From contig JAZHRO010000039.1 of the NCBI GenBank assembly GCA_037157565.1, positions 41,664,001 through 41,728,000 of the forward strand: 64,000 nucleotides of DNA, written 5' to 3'. Source of the DNA: Thalassia testudinum (Eukaryota > Streptophyta > Magnoliopsida > Alismatales > Hydrocharitaceae). The translations under genes were made by a program, and so were the position numbers. A model generated the notes under the pieces. It worked only from the letters and a program-made list of their open reading frames with translations, was not told where the DNA came from and did not search any database. Below are positions 1-10,652 of the stretch, in pieces (positions within the stretch are counted from its first letter, which is position 1; each line of letters starts with the position of its first letter).

Positions 1-1079
1 CAACTTTCGTTAATATCGATGTGCATTAGAAAACTACCTTCATTACTTTAAGTGATATTAATTTTGATCGTGTAATCTTTAACTAATAATTCTCATATAA
101 TACTCATTTATTAATTTTTAAACATATACTTAAAAGATAGGATCCTATATATTCATCAACATTACCTTTGTTATACGCAAAAACAACAAGACAGGCGAAG
201 TGTTGATGTGTGAGCTAGTGATCTCGCATTAGATTGTCATTTAGGGTTGTGTCAACTATTTAAAAAAACGTTCAAAAAATTAGAAAAAGGAAAATGGAAA
301 AAAAAACAGTGCAAGAAAAGGAATCAAACACGCATCTGATTAAAGACGAATCAATCTAAGCAATTCAAAATCCGCGTAGCCTTCTCGTAGATTTACACGA
401 CTGGAACTTGCACTTCGGTTAGTTCTATATTATTTTAAACAAAAAAATCGTACTTGGCAACCTCACTACAACGCTTCAAATTTAAATTTTGATTTTTTTG
501 CTAAGTGCGCGATACGCTTTCATTGGGTATCCAATGTAGCCTGCTTCTCTAATTCTACCTCTCGTAGAGAGACTAATATGCTAATTAAGAAAATAGCTTA
601 GTTACAGTAACAAGAAGGCATTTAGCAACAAACACTTCAGCAACATGGAATTCTAAACCAACCATCGTAAAGTTCCAACGAAAGCATTCTTAAACAGGAT
701 AAAATGGGCACAGGAAGTGTTATAATGATTAGGAGTGGATAAAATTCCTTGATCAAGCATCAAAACATCAGAATGGGCATTCTCGATTGTGCGTTGAACA
801 ATCACAATCTGACTATGATCTGACACACATAAATTAAATGGATCTTGGCGACCTAATAAATGGAGAATTTCAAGATGTCCAAGGACTTTCTATGGGGGTG
901 CAGGGTAAAGCCCTTGCAATACAGATTTTTAGATCCAATTAAGGATCTATTTAATGTAACCCATATATATATGTGTGTGTGCATTAGGTTGCTGTGAAGG
1001 CGTGCTTCCCATTTTCTTCTTGCTTTTCCTAGAGGGGTTGGTCAAGAAGTCTCTCTTAGGGTTGCTTAGGCCCAACTTT
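1..1079. other. Unassigned AT-rich sequence left of the copia element
   Basis: I see no gene, RNA or complete mobile element here. The stretch is AT-rich with short open frames only. The last 150 bases (a short AT/GT run near 965-985 and a GGCCCAAC motif near 1069) may be a diverged outer edge of the copia LTR that starts about 1080, because the exact LTR start is blurred. Confidence 0.4.
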
Positions 1080-1904
1080 CGTTGCGTAGGTTTCACTCCA
1101 TGTGGGAACTTAGCTATATATTTTGGATTTTGAAGGATCCAAATATAATATGAAAATTTCAAGTAATTTCTCCTTACAACTTTCTTTGGGTATAGATACA
1201 AATTATCTATTATCTATCAATTTTTTATTGTTACCTTTTGTTGGCAATGAAAGTTTGGAAGGATAACCAACTCGGATCGACGGAGAAAGTCAAAATTTGG
1301 CATCTTTTCTCTCTCTACTATAATATCCATTTCCTCATATATGATGCTGGCAACAAAGATTTTATATTTCATTCCTTTTTGGTTACCATCGTCAGATATT
1401 TGCGATGATTCCAATTTTGCATTTATATATGTAACTAGTGGGATTAACGAAATTGTGACAAGAAAAGAGAGAAGAGAAAAGGTATGTATTATTCAAGACA
1501 GGAGAGCAGGAGAACAAAGGCAACATTGGATTGATTTATTAGAGACGAAGGTGTCTTGGAAAGGCTAGATCCGCTGTGGTGATATTATTTCATTTATCTT
1601 CTACATTTTGTGACTACCTTTATTGTGATTTGCTCTTTTCAGAGGGTTGGCTTTGTGTAGCACATGGTGTTGAATCTCTTTCTTTGATTATAGTGAATTG
1701 GATTTTAGTCGTGTTGACCCTGTTATTTTTTACCCCCATTTCTTTGAGGGATTTTTCCATGTTAAAAATTACCGTGTCTATTGTGGTGGTGATTGCTTGT
1801 GATTTAATTACTCGTAGTTTTGGTGGTATATTGCTAAATTCATCGTGTAGGATATTTGTTTTCTTACATTGGGATATATTTAATTACCGATAAATCCAAA
1901 GATT
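1080..1904 (+). repeat. Left LTR of the copia element
   Basis: This aligns by eye over most of its length with 18227-19063: shared CTCCATGTGGG near the start, the GATACAAATTATCTATTAT block, GTGGGATTAACGAAATTGTGA, and TTTTGGTGGTATATTG near the end. The first bases and the last ~30 bases differ from the right copy, so both ends are approximate. The canonical TG start is not preserved. Confidence 0.65.
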
Positions 1905-1917
1905 TGGTATCAAAGCC
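1905..1917 (+). other. Primer-binding site (initiator-Met tRNA type), copia element
   Basis: TGGTATCAAAGCC lies directly after the left LTR. It is one base off TGGTATCAGAGC, the common plant retroelement site complementary to the 3' end of initiator methionine tRNA. Confidence 0.65.
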
Positions 1918-2180
1918 ACCACGGCTGATAATATAGATTTCAGTACTAGCCAAATGATTAGTCTAAATGGGACTAATTATAATCTGTGAAAAAATAAAAT
2001 AAAAAATCTTTTATTTGTGAAAGTCATACAACTCTTCTGCACAAAAGCAAGAAGATACAAGTGATGAAGAATGGGAGTTTGAACATGAGTAAATTTGTGA
2101 TTTTATTCGAATGTTTGTTGATGAAAACATCATAACCACATTCAAAATAAAAACCATTCATGGACTTTGTAAACTAAGTT

Positions 2181-2852
2181 AAAAAATTTATACGCTTCTA
2201 AGACAGGTAGCAACAAAATATTTTTGCTTGAAAGGTTGATGTACTTGATATTTAAAGAGGGTAGTTTTGTCCCTGATTTTTTAAATAATTTTCAAGGAAT
2301 CATCAGTCAGTTATCCAGCATGGGGATTAAATTTGAAGATGAAATTCTAGGATTGTTGTTGCTCGCTACTCTACCCGATACTTGGGAGACTTTCAGGGTC
2401 TCACTAACTCTGCACCTAATGGGATTGTTTCTTTGGAAACTGTTAAGTCAAGTATTCTCAATGAGGAGATGAGGAGGAAAGCCCAAGGCTGCTCTTCACA
2501 GTCCCAAGGTTCTTGTTACGGAGAACAGGGGGAGGAGCAAATTAAAAAATGACAAGGGTAGGGATAAAAGAAGTAAATCTAGATCTAGATACAAAATATG
2601 GAATGCCATCACTGTGGAAAGAAGGGGCACATTAAAAAATATTATTTTCAGCTTAAGAGAGAAAACAAAAATGGACATAGACAGGAGAAGAAAAATGAAA
2701 AGGATGATAATGTCGCCACGGCTGCTCAGCATGATCTTCTTATCGTTTCTGATGTCGAGATGGTAAATGCCATGAATGATGAGAGATGTTGGCTAGTTGA
2801 TAGTGGTTCTGCTCTTCATGTTACCTTCAACAATGAATTTTTGGCATTTTAA
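2181..2852 (+). pseudogene. copia gag C-terminal part, zinc knuckle and protease start (broken)
   Basis: The frame at 2224-2472 resembles the end of a copia capsid region (leucine-rich, with an LPDTWETF motif). A shifted frame from 2598 has a CX2CX4H zinc knuckle (CHHCGKKGH) whose last cysteine position is tyrosine, so the knuckle is damaged. Lysine-rich sequence follows, then the protease signature VDSGSALHVT near 2790-2825, where DSG holds the catalytic aspartate. A stop at 2850-2852 separates it from the next block. The family normally encodes Gag (RNA packaging) and a retropepsin as one polyprotein. Frameshifts and the lost cysteine make this copy non-functional. Confidence 0.75.
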
Positions 2853-2854
2853 GA

Positions 2855-3773
2855 ATGGGTAATGGCTCTTTGTCTCATGTTGTTGGCACAGATGATGTTG
2901 TTTTGCAGAGTGCTAATGGGACTATCCTAAGGCTCAAGGATGTTAGGCATGCTCCAAATATGCATTTGAATCTCATCTCTACAAGAAAGCTTGATAATGA
3001 AGGATACCACAACACCTTTGGCAATGGCAAGTGGAAGTTGACCAAGGGATCTATGGTTGTGGCTAGAGGCAAGAAGTGTAGCAATAATCTTTATATCATG
3101 CAAGCATCAATTTCTAGAGATGCGATTCATGCAGCACAGGATGATGTACCCATTGTGTTATGGCATAGGAGGCTGAGCCACATGAGTGAAAAAGGGCTGC
3201 AATGTTTGATTAGAAACAATCTCTTGGAGGGTGTGAAGAAAGAAAATTTGGACATATGCACTCATTGCTTGGTTGGCAAGTAGACGAGAGTTTCTTTCAA
3301 GAGTCATCCACCTATAAGGAAGATAGAGGTGTTGGAGTTGGTACATACTGATGTATGTGGCCCCTTGAAGGTTAGTTCTCTTGGCAGTGCTCTTTACTTT
3401 GTTACTTTCATTGATGATTGTTCCAGGAAGCTATGGGCCTATGCCTTGGAGAAGAAAGATCAAGTCGTTGGCGTGTTCAAGGACTTTCATGCACTGGTTG
3501 AGAGACAAACAGGAAGGAAATTGAAGTGCATCCCCAGTGACAATGGTGGTGAGTATACAGGCCCTTTTGATGAGTATTGCAGGTCTTATGGGATTAGGCA
3601 TCAAAAGACTCTACCAAACACTCCTCAATTAAATGGTGTAGCAGAAAGGATGAACATGACTCTTATTGAGAGAGTCAAATGTCTCTTATCTGAAGCTAAG
3701 CTACCAAGCTCTTTTTGGTGTGAAGATTTATACACTGTTGTTCATGTGATCAACTTATCTCCACATGCATCCT
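2855..3773 (+). pseudogene. copia pre-integrase and integrase, N-terminal and core part
   Basis: The frame 2855-3283 carries the GAG_pre-integrase block, with HRRLSHMSEKG and CTHC as the HHCC zinc-binding ligands. After an in-frame TAG at 3281-3283 the integrase core follows: an HTDVCGPL block with the first catalytic aspartate, FIDDCSRKLW, SDNGGEYTG with the second aspartate, and NGVAERMN with the glutamate. So the DDE triad is visible. The reading ends inside the conserved VIN(R)SP region because a giant LTR is inserted after the target ATCCT at 3769-3773. It continues at 12278. Confidence 0.85.
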
Positions 3774-4726
3774 TGTTTACATGCTCCTACCATGTTTTAA
3801 AATTCATTCGCGTCGTAATATAATCAATAAAAGCACGTTTACATTTAATTTTATAACTTGAATTACAAAAGAAATCCGAGGTCGTCTCTGAGAGCAAACG
3901 TATGCACGAATTACTACTATTTGAAATATTCATAAATTACTCGAGTGAACTTGTGCGTGGAGTCAAACTTTAAAAGTAGAACAAGTTCACAATAGCACTT
4001 TAAATTTTAGAATAAGACGATTATATTAGGTGATAAAATTATTTAATACTCAGAAAATGTAATAATCAAAATCATTATCATGTATTCGTCTAATTAGTCG
4101 CAGCTGAGCATTAACAATATGGTTTGATAAGATATTGTGCTAAGATTCTATGTATAAATAATCCTTTAACGAATTCAATCAATTACTATAACTGTTTGGA
4201 TTTTGGTCCCTATGAATTTGCATTTAGGTCCTTGCAAACCTTTTTTCTCGTAGATGGGTCCTTGCCTTCTTCTTCCTCTTCTTCCTCCTTACGTTGGTAG
4301 CACTTGGAATGGCTCGTCGGCAGCGAGCTTCTGGGGCTTGGTACTCAAGGTAGGGGTTCTCAATGCCTAGAGCATGTCCTCGCGGATCTTCCTGCTAAGT
4401 TTGAAGGCGTGAGGATGGTTGGAGTAGCACCGGCATTGTCGACGAGGAAGGCGACGGCGTGAATGGTGGTCGGCGCTTGGAAGCATGCAAGCTCACGACC
4501 AGAAGGTTGGGAGGCTTCGCTATGCCTCCAAGCACCAACCACCATTCACGGTGCCGACTTCCTCGTCAACAACGCCGGTGCTACTCCTACCATCCTCACG
4601 CCTTCAAACTCAGCAGGAAGCTCCGCAAGGACACGCTCTAGGCATTGAAAATCCTTGCCTTGAGTGCCAAGCCCCAGAAGCTTGCCACCGACGAGCCATT
4701 CCAAGTGCTACCAACGTAAGGAGGAA
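3774..4726. repeat. Foldback: left arm, loop and first part of right arm
   Basis: The left arm 3774-4488 is nearly perfectly inverted relative to 4524-4726 joined to 10113-10631; the gap in the right arm is a later insertion. The loop is about 35 bases (4489-4523). In the inner 200 bp I count only scattered mismatches. Transcription through it would give a long hairpin RNA. Confidence 0.85.
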
Positions 4727-6869
4727 TGACGATTGCTCTTTCGTTGGTGTTAAAAATATCTTCGTTGGTGTTAACTATATACTACTTTACAAAAATTAAA
4801 GAGAGAGAGTGAACAAAAAAAAAATCCTTTTCTCTTTTTCTTTCTTTCTTTTCCTCCTCTTCTCTCTCTGCCTCGCCTTATCTGCCCCTTGCTACAGTGC
4901 CCTTGCAGGTTCTTCTCTTGGTTTCTTCTTCTTCTCTTCTCTGCTCGGCTTCCTTCTTCATTTCTTGACTTCCTTCTTCTTCTTCTTCTTGCACTGTGCC
5001 TTCTCCTTCTTCAGTTGGCTTCTCTCCTTTTCAGCTTCTGCTTTGTCTTTCCTTGTCTTTTCCCTCTGCGAGTCTTCTTCTTTCTTCTATCTTTAGTTTC
5101 TCTTCTTCATCTTCCTTTCTCTGTAGCTTTCTCCTTCCTGTCTTCTTCCTCTTTCTTCAGCTGCAGCCTCTTCCTTCTTCCTCTTCCGCTGCGCTCCCTC
5201 CTTTCTTCTTCTCTCGCTCCCCTGCACAGTACAAGGTTAGGCAAAACCTAACCCCCTACCCGCCCCATGTCTCTCTCTCTCTCTCTCTATGTCCCTCTCA
5301 AAGGTTTGCTCCCAGAGCATTCGTGGGTAAACGGGTCGGGTATACGTGCCGGGGACCAGGCCCACTGGCGTGCGGTGGTGGGCGAGGAGTGCTTGGTCGG
5401 GTAATCGGGTTTAGCCCAGGCCCGCGGGGCGTGAGTGCGGGCGAGGGCGGGTGCGAGCGCGTGGCACACTGCGTGCGTAGGCAAGGGACTTGACCCCTGT
5501 GTATCGAAGGTGTAACGACCCGATTCCCAAGTCCCTACGAGACACGAGAACCGGACCGACTCGACTAATCCCAAGACCTAGTCGTCCAACGAGGAAGTAA
5601 CCAAAAGAGCAGTAAAATAAACCACATTCAGCATGAATATAACTAACAGTAAGGAAATACAGCAGTAAGGAAAGAAACCACTACAGTATATACCACTACA
5701 ACAGTAGAACAACATTCATAACATAATATGAACTGCAGGTAAAGAAAAGTACAGCGGAAACAAGAACTACTCACTATAACGGAACAAAAAGAGGTACAAG
5801 AGAACAGTGGTAACTCTACTGGACCCTACTCGGCCCAGCGTCCTCTGCAGCCGCTGACCCTGGCTGCTCAACATTTGGTCCTGAAAGGTAACGAGTGTAA
5901 CACGTCAGCAAAACGCTGAGTAGAGTGGCAGCTAAACTAAAGAAATAGTAAAGTGTACAGTAGCTGTTTAATTTTCTTTCTTCCTTTATTTACGTCTTTC
6001 TATTGTTTCACAATTTATCTATTTCTCAGATCCTTCACTTGATCTCGAATGTTCCTCGTGGGAATGATCTTGATTGCAGTCTTTTCCGAACAGTAGAAGT
6101 AGCACGTGGTGCTCTCCTGGCCGGGAGAGTCCCCCGTGGTGATCCTACTCTCAGTCAACCACCCCAAGGTCACTGACAGACGTAACGGTGACTACGGCAC
6201 GCGCGGTAAACGCACGGGTAGCTAACCCGCATTGGCACGCGGTCAGTCGTTTCCGTTAACGGGTGCGCCCAAAGCACAGCACGGAACCAGTACAGGGCAG
6301 AGCCCTCTTAGTAACAGGGGTCCAACCCCTCCACAGTAACCAAACAGGGGCCTTGTCCCTCCACAGTCCGCGCACCCTCACCTGACTACCCTGGTTTGCC
6401 CCAGTGGGCCTAACAAGTCGGTGTGGGAGGCTAGCAGAACCCTGGGGCCCGTGGGGTAGCTAGTACCTCCCTATACTAGTAGCTCTCCTCGGTACTACGT
6501 ACACGAGGGCCAGCAAGTCGGTACAGAGTGGCCAGTCCTAACCCCGGGTCCCTAGGGCGGCTGGCTCCGCTCTGCACTAAACAGGGGGGACAGTCGCTCT
6601 CCTTGGTACTCCGTACTCAAGGGCAAGCTCACTTCCCAAATTCTATTCCATTCACTTTCCAGGAGTTCTACTCCTAATTCCCCGTAGGGTTCTAGCTCTT
6701 TAACTCAGAACATTCCAGTTTCACCATTCCAGTTTCACGTTCATACATCCCATATTCTTAATCATGTTCATTTATTCATAACAGGCAGCTGTTAATTCAA
6801 TTCACAGGCAGCTATTATTTCCTTTCCACATTTTCCAAGACTGCAGTATTCATACATTCCACTAGTTTT

Positions 6870-7012
6870 CCCGTCCTAGGATCCATGCCATATCCTAGGA
6901 TTTATTATACAATCTAGTTTTCCAGCCCTAGGATTCATGCAACACCTTAGGAATCTAACATTCAATCTATTTCTCATTCCTAGGATTCATGCAATGTCCT
7001 AGGTTCTATTTA
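6870..7012. repeat. Tandem ~50-bp CCTAGG units in the chromovirus LTR
   Basis: There are three diverged units of about 50 bp, each with paired CCTAGG (or CCTTAGG) boxes around a CATGCA/CATGCC core. The equivalent repeats occur inverted at about 45511-45660 and 55190-55340. Confidence 0.7.
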
Positions 7013-7362
7013 TGGTTTCATAATTTAACAGATTATACTTAAAGCCACTCTACCAGGTACAACAGGAGTAATGGGGGCGTGGTCGGGAATCCCGCGTGCC
7101 TCTGCGACCCCCGAGACTGCAACGGAACGGGGTCCTATCATAAGGATCAAACACAAGAAGTGTCTTAAAATAGTGTACAACTACTGTAGATAGGTAGAGG
7201 ATGTAATTCCGAAAAGAACGCAACTCGAAACGCGGAAAATGGAACCCGAACGGGCCCGAAACGGGTCGAAAACGACGAAACAGTGCAAAATCAGACGTCT
7301 GGAACTTCTTCCAGACGTCTTAAAAAGTGGATCAGGGAATTACTTCGCTCTGCGTGAGCTCT

Positions 7363-7472
7363 CAGACATCCAGAAGCCTGCAGGGGCGTCTGGCCTAGTT
7401 CCCAGACGTCCGATGGTCACCCAGGACGTCTGAAAGTCGTTCCCGCCGTCTGGTGCTACAGCCAGACGTCTG
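7363..7472. promoter_or_regulatory. 20-bp-phased GACGTC module array
   Basis: Six 10-mers related to CAGACGTCTG start at 7363, 7383, 7403, 7423, 7443 and 7463, exactly 20 bp apart, with unrelated 10-bp spacers. The motif is a palindrome with a GACGTC core, the C-box half of plant bZIP sites. A regulatory role is inference; the periodicity is directly visible. Confidence 0.6.
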
Positions 7473-10112
7473 ATTCGCGTTGGATGGCGAATCACCGAAC
7501 CTGCGCGTACCCATCTCTCTCTCTCAATACGGTCAGTCGAAGAAAAGGAAGAAGACAGAAAATAACTCACCTTTCAGACGTCTGGACAGTCTTCCAGACG
7601 TCGTGCCCGTCGTCTGGCTATCATCCCAGACATCTGATTCTGGAAAAGTTTCCAGAACCAGGGCGCGACTCGCCCTCCGCTCGTGACGTCCGGCCGTGCT
7701 GCGAGTGCTCCACCTACTGCTCGAGCTGCAGCAGGCCTCCCGCGTCGCTCTGCGCCCGTTGCGCCCCCGCCGGCCGGCTCTCGCTGCCCCGGCAGGCTCG
7801 AGCCCTCACGGCCGACGCCTCCTCCCCCGCGCAGCACCTCCTCCCGCACCCGCCGCGGCTGTCGCCGCTGCCGCTCACCCTCGCGCTCGCTCTCGCGCAC
7901 TGGCTGGAAGGAGAAAAGGAAGGAGACGGAGGTGACGGGAGTGAGGGAGAGGGCATGGCCTTTTAAGGCTGCGCGAGGAGAGAGAGAGCGCGATAGATGG
8001 CACGGGAGGGAGAGGGAAAAAGAGAGAGAGGGTATTTCCACAGGTCTGCGCGCACGAAACCATCGTGCCAAAATAATCGATTTCCAGACGTCTGGAAATG
8101 ATCCCAGACGTCTGGTCCGACGTCTGTAAGTAATTCTAGACGTCTGGTACGACGTCTGGGCCACCTTCCAGATGTCTTAAAAGACGTCTGAAGCGCCCGT
8201 TCGTAACAGAAGGCGATGAGCCCAATACACTTTTTCAATTTATTCGGCTACGACACTTCAAGGATTTCCAAGGTGGGACTAAACGTCCCACCCGCTTCTG
8301 CGTTCGCGTTCGCAGGAGACTTGCCCCAATTGCCACAGCCTCGGTTGCCTGCTGAGCCAATTGCTTGGCTTTGTTTGTTCGCGACGCCAATCCTCTCCTC
8401 CTGGGACTCTGACGCCTGGAGTGCATGACCTGGAGCTCGCGAGCAAGCTTCTTCACGCCCGCGTCAATGACGGAAGAGGGTCGAACCTACACTTCATGAA
8501 TACGGCCTTGCGGCCTTATCAAATCACTTGGGGAGCTTCTTCATGTTGCGGCGAAGGTGAAACAGTGACTGGCTAGCCGCAAGGCGGCTTAGGCATGCGT
8601 GCCTAGGTTGCTCTGTGGCCGTGATTGTGGGGTTGTTCGGTGGAGGTATGGAGTGTGTGTGGCGGGCAGTGAGTGGGTGGAAAGTGGTCGGTGGGCGGAG
8701 GCACTGCTTCTGAGGTGTTTGGCGAGGTGGATGGGTGAGTGGAATGACGGAAGCACCTCGCCGGAGGTCTGGTCGGAGGTGGAGAAGGTGGAGATGGACA
8801 GTAGATGTCGAGGGGTTGAAACAACAAATTAACAGGGGGAAATAAAGGAGAGTAAGAGGAAGAGTTTTTACCTAGCTAAACAGACGAAAGGGAGGAGATG
8901 GCGATCAGCGCGTCTTTGCCGTCATTAGAGACGAAGGTGCCAGAGGAGGGGGCGGCGACGAGGAGAAGGGGTCGGAGAGTGCCAGCTGGTATGGCCTACC
9001 GCGGAGGAGAATGGCGGAGCTGGCTTTGCCACTGGTATGGTGGCAAGGCGACGAGAAGAGGGTGGAAGAGTTGCCGGAAGCTTCAGGCTGTTGGCCGAAG
9101 TGAGGAGGGAACAAATTTGGGGGAGTTCTCTGGCCAAATCGAGCTTGCCCCAAACGGCAACCCCTGCCGCTCCTTAAATAGGTGTTGGCGAGGAGGGAAA
9201 CTCGAGGAGGAGGCATGGGCAGGCCGCCGAAAACATGGCCAGAAAAGAGACCCATGCCTCTCGCGTGTTGGCACGAGAGGTATGGGTGTCGGTAGGGCAT
9301 GGGAGGGGGTCCATGCGGAAGAAGACAACGCAGGGGACCCTCCTCTCGTTTCTGGGGCCGATCCCCATACCCTGCGTGGCACCATCCTCCGCGCAAAGTC
9401 GCTGGAGGCATGGGTTGCTGCTGCGGGTGGCAAAGGGACCGGTTTGAAAAGAACGTAGGGAAAGTTGTGGGGTTAAGTGCAAGGTTCAAGAATTTAAAGG
9501 CCAAAAAGTAATTCTTGAGAGCCAATTTGTAAAGTAGGTCAAGGAAAACTTTCTTTAGGTCAAAATTTTGATATAACCCTAATTTGGACCTAAGGAATCC
9601 AATGGTGGAGTTGGATTTTATGTTTGACTATGTTTGACTAGTCAATTTGCACGAAAATCCAAATTAGGTCAAAAATTGGGTATGGTTCTCAATCTAGGTC
9701 AAGATAGGTTACAATGGCCAAATTGAAGGTTCTAAACCTTAGGGGATATTTTTTCATGAATTTTAGAGGGTTTAATTGAATTTTATCTTGCCTGAAACTT
9801 CGTGAATTAAAGAAGGTTTATTTTAATGTTATAGAATGTCATTTAATTCCTAGAAGTCGCTATAACCCTTCTGAGATCAAATCATCCCACTTCCTCTCTT
9901 ATTAAGCCCATTTAACCTGTGTTTAGACCCTTAGAAATCATGTTTGTGTATTACATTGGTAAAATTACAGTTTTACCCCTTGTGAATTACTTTATACTCA
10001 AATTTATAGTTCTTTGATTTAGGCTTTCCCTTAGGTTTTGTAGGAGCTTTTGTATACTTATTTAGGTCAAAATGTGTTAGTTAGGGTTCATGATGAGGTT
10101 CTCATCAAGGAA

Positions 10113-10631
10113 GAAGAGGAAGAAGAAGGCAAGGAACCATCTGCAAGTAAAAAGGTTTGCAAAGACCTAAATGCAAATTCGCAGGGATCGAAATGCAAAC
10201 TTTCAGGGACTGAGTTGTAGTAATTGATTGAATTCATTGAAGGATTATTTATACATAGAATCTTAGCGCAATATCTTATCATACCATATTATTAATGCTC
10301 AGCTGCGACTAATTAGACGAACACATGATAATGATTTTGATTATTACATTTTCTGAGCATTAAATAATTTTAGCACCTAATATAATTATTTTATTCTAAA
10401 ATTTAAAGTGATATTGTGAACATGTTCTACTTTAAAGTTTGACTCCACTTATAAGTTCACTTGAGTAATTTATGAATATTTTAAATAGTAGTAATTCGTG
10501 CATACGTTTGTTCCCAGATTCGACCTTGGATTTCTTCTTTAATTCGAGTTATAAATTTAAATGTAAACGTGCTTCTATTGACTATACTACGACGTGAATA
10601 AATTTTAAAACACGATAGGAGCACGTAAACA
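10113..10631. repeat. Foldback: outer part of right arm (LTR 3' end, plus orientation)
   Basis: This is the inverse of 3774-4290: for example GGTTTGCAAAGACCTAAATG mirrors CATTTAGGTCCTTGCAAACC, and it ends GGAGCACGTAAACA against TGTTTACATGCTCC at 3774. It was separated from 4726 by insertion of the 4727-10107 element, which duplicated AGGAA. Confidence 0.85.
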
Positions 10632-10633
10632 TT

Positions 10634-10652
10634 TTGGCGTCGTTGCCAGGGA
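10634..10652 (+). other. Primer-binding-like site of Tat/Athila/TRIM type
   Basis: TTGGCGTCGTTGCCAGGGA follows the inverted LTR end at 10631. It closely resembles TTGGCGCCGTTGCCGGGGA, which is common just inside plant Athila/Tat-type and TRIM elements. This indicates which superfamily the giant LTRs belong to. Confidence 0.7.

Larger units (their letters stand above)
5511..8208 (-). mobile_element. Chromovirus solo LTR
   Basis: This 2698-bp segment runs TGTAACGACCCG to TTCGTAACA and is flanked by GAAGG at 5506-5510 and 8209-8213. It is homologous along its length to the LTRs at 44275-46994 and 53966-56667 but in opposite orientation. It holds the family's CCTAGG-containing tandem units (6870-7012) and phased GACGTC modules at both ends (7363-7472 and 8085-8195). 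No retroviral coding sequence lies inside. Confidence 0.92.
4727..10107 (-). mobile_element. Giant solo LTR nested in the 3774-12272 LTR
   Basis: It starts TGACGATTGC and ends CTCATCA, and is flanked by AGGAA at 4722-4726 and 10108-10112. Without the chromovirus LTR inside it is about 2678 bp, matching the 2722-bp copy at 47969-50690. On the minus strand it begins with the TGATGAG-AAC-CTCATCA terminal hairpin. The plus strand of its 3' portion is a long pyrimidine-rich tract (about 4800-5290). A GGTGGGACTAAACGTCCCACC-like block lies near 8275. There is no internal region or second LTR, so this is a solo LTR. Confidence 0.9.

Noticed and set aside
4463..4648. Short frame with an LVNNAG motif like short-chain dehydrogenases, suggesting a captured gene
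   Set aside because: It lies in the arm of an inverted repeat, reads similarly in the mirror arm, and has no neighbouring dehydrogenase blocks.
7363..7472. Regular repeats with unique spacers resembling a CRISPR array
   Set aside because: The repeat is only 10 bp, degenerate and palindromic, spacers are 10 bp, there are no cas genes, and it lies in plant LTRs.
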